Shown here in pieces: positions 12,701-24,369 of a stretch of 64,000 nucleotides of DNA (positions within the stretch are counted from its first letter, which is position 1; each line of letters begins with the position of its first letter). A model generated the notes under the pieces. It did no database searches and was not told the DNA's origin. It saw nothing but the letters and a program-made list of their open reading frames with translations. This stretch comes from Protula sp. h YS-2021. Its lineage: Eukaryota; Annelida; Polychaeta; Sabellida; Serpulidae. The translations under genes and the position numbers were made by a program. Location of the stretch: contig OX457029.1 in assembly GCA_949752745.1 (NCBI GenBank), positions 10,083,511 through 10,147,510 on the forward strand, in the 5' to 3' direction.

Positions 12701-15700
12701 TTACTCTAAAATTTATTCATTACCTGTGTAAATTGGTTGAAATTTTAAGTTCCTCCAAAATTTATTCCTAGGCCGTAATTTTCACTTACTAGCACTCTAC
12801 AGACTCCAGGAACTCTACAAAGGTCATTAAAATGAATTTCTGAAATTTTCTGACAATTTTCAAATTTTAAAATATTTCACAGGTAGAGACCTTTAGAAAT
12901 TGAGTGAAATTTGAAGTTCCTCCAAAATTTATTCCTAGGCCGTAATTTTTACTTACCACCTCAGAAATGAATACAGGGATAGTAGAGCAGGCATTCAAAT
13001 ACATTTGTGAAACTTTCTGACATTTTTCAAATTTAAAAATTTTTCACTGGTCCTGACCGGTGGAAATTGAATGAAATTTTTAGTTCCTCCAAAATTTGTT
13101 ACTAGCACTCTACAGACTCCAGGAACTCTATAAAAGGGATTCAAATGCATTTCTGAAATTTTCTGACAGTTTTCAAATTTTAAAATATTTCACAGGTCGG
13201 GACCTGTAGAAATTGAGTGAAATTTTAAGTTCCTCCACAATTTATTCCTAGGCCGTAATTTTTAATTACTACCTCAGAAATGGAATACAGGGATAGTACA
13301 GGAGGCATTCAAATGCATTTCTGAAACTTTCTGACATTTTTCAAATTTAAAAATTTTTCACAGGTCATGACCTGTTGAAATTGAGTGAAATCTTAAGTTA
13401 GTCCAAAATTTTTTCCTAGCCCGTAATTTTTACTTACTAGCACTCTAGAGATTCCAGGAACTCTATAAAAGGCATTCGAATGAATTTCTTAAATTTTCTG
13501 ACAGTTTTCAAATTTTAAAATATTTCACAGGTCGGGACCTGTAGAAATTGAGTGAAATTTTAAGTTCCTCCAAAATTTATTCCCAGGCCGTAATTTGTAC
13601 TTACTACCTCAGAAATGAATACAGGGATAGTACAGGAGGCATTCAAATGCATTTCTGAAACTTTCTGACATTTTTGAAATTTAAAAATTTTTCACAGCTT
13701 ATGACCTGTGGAAATTGAGTGAAATTTTAAGTTCCTCCAAAATTTATTTCTAGCACTCTAGAGACTCCAAGATCTATAGAAAAGGCATTCAAATGCATTT
13801 CTGAAATTTTCTGACAGTTTTCAAATTTTAAAATATTTCACAGGTCATGACCTGTCGAAATTGAGTGAAATTTTAAGTTCCTCCAAAATTTATTCCAAGC
13901 CCATAATTTTTACTTACTAGCACTCTACAGACTCCAAGAACTCTACAAAAGGCATTCAAATGAATTTCTGAAATTTTCTGACAGTTTTCAAATTTTAAAA
14001 TATTTCACAGGTCGGGACCTGTAGAAATTGAGTGAAATTTTAAGTTCCTACAAAATTTATTCCAAGGCCGTAATTTGTACTTACTACCTCAGAAATGAAT
14101 ACAGGGATAGTACAGGAGGCATTCAAATGCATTTCTGAAACTTTCTGTCATTTTTTAAATTTAAAAATTTCTCACAGGTCATGACCTGTCGAAATTGCGT
14201 GAAATTTTAAGTTCCTCCAAAATTTATTCCTAGCCCGTAATTTTTACTTACTAGCACTCTAGAGACTCCAGGAACTCTACAAAAGGCATTCAAATGAATT
14301 TCTGTAATTTTCTGACAGTTTTTAAATTTAAAAATATTTCACAAGTCAGGACCTGTAGAAATTGAGTGAAATTTTAAGTTCCTCCAGAATTTATTCCTAG
14401 GCCGTAATTTTTACTTACCACCTCAGAAAATACAGGCATAGTAGAATAGGCATTCAAATACATTTCTGAAACTTTCTGACATTTTTGAAATTTAAAAATT
14501 TTTTACAGCTCATGCACCTGTGGAAATTGAGTGAAATTTTAAGTTCCTCCAAAATTTATTCCTAGGCCGTAATTTTTACTTACTACCTCAGAAACGAATA
14601 CAGGGATAGTACAGGAGGCATTCAAATGCATTTCTGAAACTTTCTGACATTTTTCAAATTTAAAAATTTTTCACAGGTCATGACCTGTTGAAATTGAGTG
14701 AAATCTTAAGTTACTCCAAAATTTTTTCCTAGTCCGTAATTTTTACTTACTAGCATCTAGAGATTCCAGGAACTCTACAAAAGGCATTCAAATGAATTTC
14801 TTAAATTTTCTGACAGTTTTCAAATTTTAAAATATTTCACAGGTCAGGTCATGTAGAATTTGAGTGAAATTTTAAGATCCTCCAAAATTTATTCCTAGCC
14901 CGTAATTTTTGCTTACCACCTCAGAAAATACAGGGATAGTAGAGGAGGCATTCAAATACATTTCTGAAACTTTCTGACATTTTTGAAATTTAAAAATTTT
15001 TCACAGCTTATGACCTGTGGAAATTGAGTGAAATTTTAAGTTTCTCCAAAATTTATTACTAGCACTCTAGAGACTACAAGATCTCTAGAAAAGGCATTCA
15101 AATGCATTTCTGAAATTTCCTGACAGTTTTCAAATTTTAAAATGTTTCACAGGTCATGACCTGTCGAAATTGAGTGAAATTTTAAGTTCCTCCAAAATTT
15201 ATTCCTAGCCCATATTTTTCCTAACTAGCACTCTACAGACTCCAAGATCTCTACAAAAGGCATTCAAATGAATTTCTGAAATTTTCTGACAGTTTTCAAA
15301 TTTTAAAATATTTCACAGGTCGGAACCTGTAGAAATTGAGTGAAATTTTAAGTTCCTCCAAAATTTATTCCTAGGCTGTAATTTTTACTTACTACCTCAG
15401 AAATGAATACAGGGATAGAAGAGGAGGCATTCAAATACATTTCTGAAACTTTCTGTCATTTTTCAAATTTAAAAAATGTTCACAGGTCAGGACCGGTGGA
15501 AATTGAGTGAAATTTTAAGTTCCGCTAAAATTTATTACTAGCACTCTAGAGACTCCAGGAACTCTACAAAAGGCATTCAAATGAATTTCTGAAATTTTAA
15601 AATATTTTACAGGTTGGGACCTGTAGAAATTGAGTGAAATTTTAAGTTCCTCCAAAATTTATTCCTGGCCGTAATTTTGACTTACTACCTCAGAAATAAA

Positions 15701-17040
15701 TACAGGGATAGTACAGGATGCATTCAAATACATTTCTGAAACTTTCTGACATTTTTCAAATTTAAAATTTTTTCACACGTCATGACCTGTGGAAGTTGAG
15801 TGAAATCTTAAGTTATTCCAAAATTTTTTCCTAGCCCGTAATTTTTACTTACTAGCACTCTAGAGATTCCAGGAACTCTGCAAAAGGCATTCAAATGAAT
15901 TTCTGAAATTTTCTGACAGTTTTCAAATTTTAAAATATTTCACAGGTCGGGACCTGTAGAAATTGAGCGAAATTTTAAGTTCCTGCAAAATTTATTCCCA
16001 GGCCGTAATTTGTACTTACTACCTCAGAAATGAATACAGGGATAGTACAGGAGGCATTCAAATGCATTTCTGAAACTTTCTGTCATTTTTCAAATTTAAA
16101 AATTTCTCACAGGTCATGACCTGTCGAAATTGCGTGAAATTTTAAGTTCCTCCAAAATTTATTCGTAGCCCGTAATTTTTACTTACTAGCACTCTAGAGA
16201 TTCCAGGAACTCTACAAAAGGCATTCAAATGAATTTCTGTAATTTTCTGACAGTTTTTAAATTTAAAAATATTTCACAAGTCAGGACCTGTAGAAATTGA
16301 GTGAAATTTTAAGTTCCTCCAGAATTTACTCCTAGGCCGTAATTTTTACTTACCACCTCAGAAAATACAGGCATAGTAGAAAAGGTATTCAAATACATTT
16401 CTGAAACTTTCTGACATTTTTGAAATTTAAAAATTTTTTACAGCTCATGCACCTGTGGAAATTGAGTGAAATTTTAAGTTCCTCCCAAATTTATTACTAG
16501 CACTCTGGAGACTCCAAGAACTCTAGAAAAAGCATTCAAATGCATTTCTGAAATTTTCTGACAATTTTCAAATTTTAAAATATTTCACAGGTCGGGACCT
16601 GTAGAAATTGAGTGAAATTTTAAGTTCCTCCAAAATTTATTCCTAGGCCGTAATGTTTACTTACTACCTCAGAAATGAATACAGGGATAGTACAGAAGGC
16701 ATTCAAATGCATTTCTGAAACTTTCTGTCATTTTTCAAATTTAAAAATTTTTAAGAGGTCGGGACCTGTGGAAATTGAGTGAAATTTTAAGTTCCTCGAA
16801 AATTTATTACTAGCACTCTAGAGACTCCAAGAACTCTAGAAAAGGCATTCAAATGCATTTCTGAAATTTTCTGACAGTTTTCAAATTTTCAGATATTTCA
16901 CAGGTCATGACCTGTCGAAATTGAGTGAAATTTTAAGTTCCTCCAAAATTTATTCCTAGCCCGTAATTTTTACTTACTAGCACTCTTCAGACTCCAAGAA
17001 CTCTACAAAAGGCATTCAAATGAATTTCTGAAATTTTCTG

Positions 17041-17207
17041 ACAGTTTTCAAATTTTAAAATATTTCACAGGTCGGGACCTGTAGAAATTGAGTGAAATTT
17101 TAAGTTCCTCCAAAATTTATTCCTATGCCGTAATTTTTAATTACTACCTCAGAAATGAAAACAGGGATAGTACAGGAGGCATTCAAATGCATTTCTGAAA
17201 CTTTCTG
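17041..17207 (+). repeat. Representative type A monomer (167 bp)
   Basis: Starts ACAGTTTTCAAATTTTAAAA, carries ACAGGTCGGGACCTGT (7-bp arms, GG spacer), then TTGAGTGAAATTTTAAG and CTATGCCGTAATTTTTAATT. It ends with the type-specific CTACCTCAGAAATG, GGGATAGTACAGGAGG and CATTCAAATGCATTTC blocks. In reverse orientation it holds an AATAAA word and a GTAATTA or GTAAGT word. Confidence 0.88.
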
Positions 17208-17353
17208 TCATTTTTCAAATTTAAAAATTTTTCACGGGTCATGACCTGTAGAAATTGAGTGAAATTTTAAGTTCCTCCAAAATTTATTACTAGCACTCTA
17301 CAGACTCCAAGAACTCTACAAAAGGCATTCAAATGAATTTCTGAAATTTTCTG
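17208..17353 (+). repeat. Representative type B monomer (146 bp)
   Basis: Starts TCATTTTTCAAATTTAAAAA, carries GGTCATGACCTGTAG here (GGTCATGACCTGTGG in most copies) and joins AAATTTATT directly to ACTAGCACTCT. Compared with type C, exactly 21 bp (CCTAG through ACTT) are missing between these words. This explains the 146-bp length. The 3' half is ACTCTACAGACTCCAAGAAC, or TCTAGAGACTCC in most copies. Confidence 0.88.
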
Positions 17354-17520
17354 ACAGTTTTCAAATTTTAAAATATTTCACATGTCATGACCTGTCGAAA
17401 TTGAGTGAAATTTTAAGTTCCTCCAAAATTTATTCCTAGCCCGTAATTTTTACTTACTAGCACTCTGCAGACTCCAAGAACTCTACAAAAGGCATTCAAA
17501 TGAATTTCTGAAATTTTATG
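17354..17520 (+). repeat. Representative type C monomer (167 bp)
   Basis: Starts ACAGTTTTCAAATTTTAAAA like type A but has GGTCATGACCTGTCG like type B. It retains the 21-bp CCTAGCCCGTAA segment and ends ACTCTGCAGACTCCAAGAAC, then CAAATGAATTTCTG. It looks like an intermediate or recombinant between A and B, although the direction of change is not determined. Confidence 0.85.
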
Positions 17521-18031
17521 ACAGTTTTCAAATTTTAAAATATTTCACAGGTCGGGACCTGTAGAAATTGAGTGAAATTTTAAGTTCCTCGAAAATTTTT
17601 TCCTAGGCCGTAATTTTTAATTACTACCTCAGAAATGAATACAGGGATAGTACAGGAGGCATTCAAATGCATTTCTGAAACTTTCTGTCATTTTTCAAAT
17701 TTAAAAATTTTTCACAGGTCATAACCTGTGGAAATTGAGTGAAATTTTAAGTTCCTCCAAAATTTATTACTAGCACTCTAGAGACTCCAAGAGCTCAACT
17801 CTAGAAAAGGCATTCAAATGCATTTCTGAAATTTTCTGACAGTTTTCAAATTTTAAAATATTTCACAGGTCGGAACCTGTAGAAATTGAGAGAAATTTTA
17901 AGTTCCTCTAAAATTTCTCCCTAGGCCGTAATTTTTACTTACTACCTCAGAAATGTATACAGGGATAGAAGAGGATTCATTCAAAAGCATTTCTGAAACT
18001 TTCTGACATTTTTCAAATTTAAAAATTTTTT

Positions 18032-18049
18032 CACAGGTCATGACCTGTG
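18032..18049. promoter_or_regulatory. Perfect 18-bp palindrome in type B (example)
   Basis: CACAGGTCATGACCTGTG equals its own reverse complement. Its core AGGTCATGACCT is two AGGTCA half-sites facing each other without a spacer, the arrangement known as IR0 and recognised by some nuclear-receptor dimers. The same or nearly the same palindrome occurs in most type B and C monomers of both family II blocks. That it binds any protein here is inference; a structural role as a hairpin is equally possible. Confidence 0.5.
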
Positions 18050-19755
18050 GAAATTGAGTGAAATTTTAAGTTCCTCCAAAATTTATTACTAGCACTCTGA
18101 AGACTCCAAGAACTCTAGAAAAGGCATTCAAATGCATTTCTGAAATTTTCTGACAGTTTTCAAATTTTAAAATATTTCACAGGTCGAGACCTGTAGAAAT
18201 TGAGTGAAATTTTAAGTTCCTCCAAAATTTATTCCTAGGCCGTAATTTTTACTTACTACCTCAGAAATGAATACAGGGATAGTACAGAAATGTATAAAGG
18301 GATAGAAGAGGATTCATTCAAAAGCATTTCTGAAACTTTCTGACAGTTTTCAAATTTTAAAATATTTCACAGGTCATGACCTGTCGAAATTGAGTGAAAT
18401 TTTAAGTTCCTCCAAAATTTATTCCTAGCCCGTAATTTTTACTTACTAGCACTCTGCAGACTCCAAGAACTCTACAAAAGGCATTCAAATGAATTTCTGA
18501 AATTTTATGACAGTTTTCAAATTTTAAAATATTTCACAGGTCGGGACCTGTAGAAATTGAGTGAAATTTTAAGTTCCTCCAAAATTTATTCCTAGGCCGT
18601 AATTTTTAATTACTACCTCAGAAATGAAAAGAGGGATAGTACAGGAGGCATTCAAATGCATTTCTGAAACTTTCTGTCATTTTTCAAATTTAAAAATTTT
18701 TCACAGGTCATGACCTGTGGAAATTGAGTGAAATTTTAAGTTCCTCCAAACGTTATTGCTAGCAGTCTAGAGATTGCAAGAACTCTAGAAAAAGCATTCA
18801 AATGCATTCGTGAAATTTTCTGAAAGTTTTCAAATTTTAAAATATTTCACAGGTCGGTACCTGTAGAAATTGAGAGAAATTTTAAGTTCCTCCAAAATTT
18901 ATTCCTAGGCCGTAATTTTTACTTACTACCTCAGAAATGAATACAGGGATAGAAGAGGATTCATTCGAATGCATTACTGAAACTTTCTGTCATTTTTCAA
19001 ATTTAAAAATTTTTCACAGGTCATGACCTGTGGAAATTGAGTGAAATTTTAAGTTCCTCCAAAATTTATTACTAGCACTCTGGAGACTCCAAGAACTCTA
19101 GAAAAGGCATTCAAATGCATTTCTGAAATTTTCTGACAGTTTTCAAATTTTAAAATATTTCACAGGTCGGGACCTGTAGAAATTGAGTGAAATTTTAAGT
19201 TCCTCCAAAATTTATTCCTAGGCCGTAATGTTTACTTACTACCTCAGAAATGAAAACAGGGATAGTACAGGAGGCATTCAAATGCATTTCTGAAACTTTC
19301 TGTCATTTTTCAAATTTAAAATTTTTTCACGGGTCATGACTTGTAGAAATTGAGTGAAATTTGAAGTTCCTCCAAAATTTATTACTACCACTCTAGAGAC
19401 TCCAAGAACTCTACAAAAGGCATTCAAATGAATTTCTGACATTTTCTGACAGTTTTCAAATTTTAAAATATTTCACATGTCATGACCTGTCGAAATTGAG
19501 TGAAATTTTAAGTTCCTCCAAAATTTATTCCTAGCCCGTAATTTTTACTTACTAGCACTCTGCAGACTCCAAGAACTCTACAAAAGGCATTCAAATGAAT
19601 TTCTGAAATTTTATGACAGTTTTCAAATTTTAAAATATTTCACAGGTCGGGACCTGTAGAAATTGAGTGAAATTTTAAGTTCCTCCAAAATTTATTCCTA
19701 GGCCGTAATTTTTAATTACTACCTCAGAAATGAAGACAGGGATAGTACAGGAGGC

Positions 19756-22700
19756 ATTCAAATGCATTTCTGAAACTTTCTGACATTTTTCAAATTTAAA
19801 ATTTTTTCACAGGTCATGACCTGTGGAAATTGAGTGAAATTTTAAGTTCCTCCAAAATTTATAACTAGCACTCTAGAGACTTCAAGAACTCTAGAAAAGG
19901 CATTCAAATGCATTTCTGAAATTTTCTGACAGTTTTCAAATTTTAAAATATTTTACAGGTCGGGACCTGTAGAAATTGAGAGAAATTTTTAGTTCCTCCA
20001 AAATTTCTTCCCAGGCCGTAAGTTTTACTTACTACCTCAGAAATGTATACAGGGATAGAAGAGGATTCATTCAAAAGCATTTCTGAAACTTTCTGACATT
20101 TTTTAAATTTAAAAATTTTTCACAGGTCATGACCTGTGGAAATTGAGTGAAATTTTAAGTTCCTCCAAAATTTATTACTAGCACTCTAGAGACTCCAAGA
20201 ACTCTAGAAAAGGCATTCAAATGCATTTCTGAAATTTTCTGACAGTTTTCAAATTTTAAAATATTTCACAGGTCGGGACCTGTAGAAATTGAGTGAAATT
20301 TTAAGTTCCTACAAAATTTATTCCTAGGCCGTAATTGTTACTTACTACCTCAGAAGTCTATACAGGGATAGAAGAGGAGGCATTCAAATGCATTTCTGAA
20401 ACTTTCTGACATTTTTCAAATTTAAATTTTTTTCACAGGTCATGACATGTGGAAATTGAGTGAAATTTTAAGTTCCTCCAAAATTTATTACTAGCACTCT
20501 AGAGACTCCAAGAACTCTAGAAAAGGCATTCAAATGCATTTGTGAAATTTTCTGACAGTTCTCAAATTTTAAAATATTTCACAGGTCGGGACCTGTAGAA
20601 ATTGAGAGAAATTTTAAGTTCCTCCAAAATTTCTTCCTAGGCCGTAATTTTTACTTACTACCTCAGAAATGTATACAGGGATAGAAGAGGATTCATTCAA
20701 AAGCATTTCTGAAACTTTCTGACATTTTTCAAATTTAAAATTTTTTCACAGGTCATGACCTGTGGAAATTGAGTGAAATTTTAAGTTCCTCCAAAATTTA
20801 TTACTAGCACTCTAGAGACTCCAAGAACTCTAGAAAAGGCATTCAAATGCATTTGTGAAATTTTCGGACAGTTTTTAAATTTTAAAATATTTCACAGGTC
20901 ATGACCTGTCGAAATTGAGTGAAATTTTAAGTTCCTCCAAAATTTATTCCTAGCCCGTAATTTTTACTTACTAGCACTCTGCAGACTCCAAGAACTCTAC
21001 AAAAGGCATTCAAATGAATTTCTGAAATTTTCTGACAGTTTTCAAATTTTAAAATATTTCACAGGTCGGAACCTGTAGAAATTGAGAGAATTTTAAGTTC
21101 CTCAAAAATTTATTCCTAGGCCGTAATTTTTAATTACTACCTCAGAAGTGTCTACAGGGATAGAAGAGGAGGCATTCAAATGCATTTCTGAAACTTTCTG
21201 ACATTTTTCAAATTTAAAATTTTTTCACAGGTCATGACCTGTGGAAATTGAGTGAAATTTTAAGTTCCTCCAAAATTTATAACTAGCACTCTAGAGACTT
21301 CAAGAACTCTAGAAAAGGCATTCAAATGCATTTCTGAAATTTTCTGACAGTTTTCAAATTTTAAAATATTTCACAGGTCGGGACCTGTAGAAATTGAGAG
21401 AAATTTTTAGTTCCTCCAAAATTTCTTCCCAGGCCGTAAGTTTTACTTACTACCTCAGAAATGTATACAGGGATAGAAGAGGATTCATTCAAAAGCATTT
21501 CTGAAACTTTCTGACATTTTTCAAATTTAAAAATTTTTCACAGGTCATGACCTGTGGAAATTGAGTGAAATTTTAAGTTCCTCCAAAATTTATTACTAGC
21601 ACTCTAGAGACTCCAAGAACTCTAGAAAAGGCATTCAAATGCATTTCTGAAATTTTCTGACAGTTTTCAAATTTTAAAATATTTCACAGGTCGGGACCTG
21701 TAGAAATTGAGTGAAATTTTAAGTTCCTACAAAATTTATTCCTAGGCCGTAATTGTTACTTACTACCTCAGAAGTCTATACAGGGATAGAAGAGGAGGCA
21801 TTCAAATGCATTTCTGAAACTTTCTGACATTTTTCAAATTTAAATTTTTTTCACAGGTCATGACATGTGGAAATTGAGTGAAATTTTAAGTTCCTCCAAA
21901 ATTTATTACTAGCACTCTAGAGACTCCAAGAACTCTAGAAAAGGCATTCAAATGCATTTGTGAAATTTTCGGACAGTTTTTAAATTTTAAAATATTTCAC
22001 AGGTCATGACCTGTCGAAATTGAGTGAAATTTTAAGTTCCTCCAAAATTTATTCCTAGCCCGTAATTTTTACTTACTAGCACTCTGCAGACTCCAAGAAC
22101 TCTACAAAAGGCATTCAAATGAATTTCTGAAATTTTCTGACAGTTTTCAAATTTTAAAATATTTCACAGGTCGGAACCTGTAGAAATTGAGAGAATTTTA
22201 AGTTCCTCCAAAATTTATTCCTAGGCCGTAATTTTTAATTACTACCTCAGAAGTGTCTACAGGGATAGAAGAGGAGGCATTCAAATGCATTTCTGAAACT
22301 ATCTGACATTTTTCAAATTTAAAATTTTTTCACAGGTCATGACCTGTGGAAATTGAGTGAAATTTTAAGTTCCTCCAAAATTTATAACTAGCACTCTAGA
22401 GACTTCAAGAACTCTAGAAAAGGCATTCAAATGCATTTCTGAAATTTTCTGACAGTTTTCAAATTTTAAAATATTTCACAGGTCGGGACCTGTAGAAATT
22501 GAGAGAAATTTTTAGTTCCTCCAAAATTTCTTCCCAGGCCGTAAGTTTTACTTACTACCTCAGAAATGTATACAGGGATAGAAGAGGATTCATTCAAAAG
22601 CATTTCTGAAACTTTCTGACATTTTTCAAATTTAAACATTTTTCACAGGTCATGACCTGTGGAAATTGAGTGAAATTTTAAGTTCCTCCAAAATTTATTA

Positions 22701-24040
22701 CTAGCACTCTAGAGACTCCAAGAACTCTAGAAAAGGCATTCAAATGCATTTCTGAAATTTTCTGACAGTTTTCAAATTTTAAAATATTTCACAGGTCGGG
22801 ACCTGTAGAAATTGAGTGAAATTTTAAGTTCCTACAAAATTTATTCCTAGGCCGTAATTGTTACTTACTACCTCAGAAGTCTATACAGGGATAGAAGAGG
22901 AGGCATTCAAATGCATTTCTGAAACTTTCTGACATTTTTCAAATTTAAATTTTTTTCACAGGTCATGACATGTGGAAATTGAGTGAAATTTTAAGTTCCT
23001 CCAAAATTTATTACTAGCACTCTAGAGACTCCAAGAACTCTAGAAAAGGCATTCAAATGCATTTGTGAAATTTTCGGACAGTTTTTAAATTTTAAAATAT
23101 TTCACAGGTCATGACCTGTCGAAATTGAGTGAAATTTTAAGTTCCTCCAAAATTTATTCCTAGCCCGTAATTTTTACTTACTAGCACTCTGCAGACTCCA
23201 AGAACTCTACAAAAGGCATTCAAATGAATTTCTGAAATTTTCTGACAGTTTTCAAATTTTAAAATATTTCACAGGTCGGAACCTGTAGAAATTGAGAGAA
23301 TTTTAAGTTCCTCCAAAATTTATTCCTAGGCCGTAATTTTTAATTACTACCTCAGAAGTGTCTACAGGGATAGAAGAGGAGGCATTCAAATGCATTTCTG
23401 AAACTATCTGACATTTTTCAAATTTAAAATTTTTTCACAGGTCATGACCTGTGGAAATTGAGTGAAATTTTAAGTTCCTCCAAAATTTATAACTAGCACT
23501 CTAGAGACTTCAAGAACTCTAGAAAAGGCATTCAAATGCATTTCTGAAATTTTCTGACAGTTTTCAAATTTTAAAATATTTCACAGGTCGGGACCTGTAG
23601 AAATTGAGAGAAATTTTTAGTTCCTCCAAAATTTCTTCCCAGGCCGTAAGTTTTACTTACTACCTCAGAAATGTATACAGGGATAGAAGAGGATTCATTC
23701 AAAAGCATTTCTGAAACTTTCTGACATTTTTCAAATTTAAAAATTTTTCACAGGTCATGACCTGTGGAAATTGAGTGAAATTTTAAGTTCCTCCAAAATT
23801 TATTTCTAGCACTCTAGAGACTCCAAGAACTCTAGAAAAGGCATTCAAATGCATTTCTGAAATTTTCTGACAGTTTTCAAATTTTAAAATATTTCACAGG
23901 TCGGGACCTGTAGAAATTGAGTGAAATTTTAAGTTCCTACAAAATTTATTCCTAGGCCGTAATTGTTACTTACTACCTCAGAAGTCTATACAGGGATAGA
24001 AGAGGAGGCATTCAAATGCATTTCTGAAACTTTCTGACAT
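19756..24040 (+). repeat. Seven-monomer higher-order repeat, 1105 bp
   Basis: The rare variant TTTTCGGACAGTTTTTAAAT begins at 20861, 21966 and 23071, and TTATAACTAGCACTC at about 21279, 22384 and 23489, each 1105 bp apart. Seven palindrome centres fall in one period. An earlier partial copy (ATAACTAGCA at 19861) is offset by 1418 bp because an extra 313-bp A-B dimer is present at about 20540-20860. Close identity ends near 24040. Copies share private variants such as CTATCTGACATTT (22300 and 23405), so expansion was recent relative to monomer divergence. Confidence 0.9.
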
Positions 24041-24369
24041 TTTTCAAATTTAAAAATTTTTCACAGGCCATTACCTGTGGAAATTGAGTGAAATTTTAAG
24101 TTCCTCCAACATTTATTACTAGCACTCTAGAGACTCCAAGAACTCTAGAAAAGGCATTCAAATGCATTTCTGAAATTTTCTGACAGTTTTCAAATTTTAA
24201 AATATTTCACAGGTCATGACCTGTCGAAATTGAGTGAAATTTTAAGTTCCTCCAAAATTTATTCCTAGCCCGTAATTTTTACTTACTAGCACTCTGCAGG
24301 CTCCAAGAACTCTACAAAAGGCATTCAAATGAATTTCTGAAATTTTATGACAGTTTTCAAATTTTAAAA

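Larger units (their letters stand above)
16561..17850 (+). repeat. A-B-C trimer higher-order repeat, 480 bp
   Basis: The phrase GGTCGGGACCTGTAG starts at 16591, 17071 and 17551, exactly 480 bp apart, with types B and C between. The same 480-bp spacing is seen between 13501 and 13981 and between variants at about 29770 and 30250, so the trimer is a recurring building block. After about 17840 the next copy lacks type C and A-B dimers resume. Confidence 0.9.
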
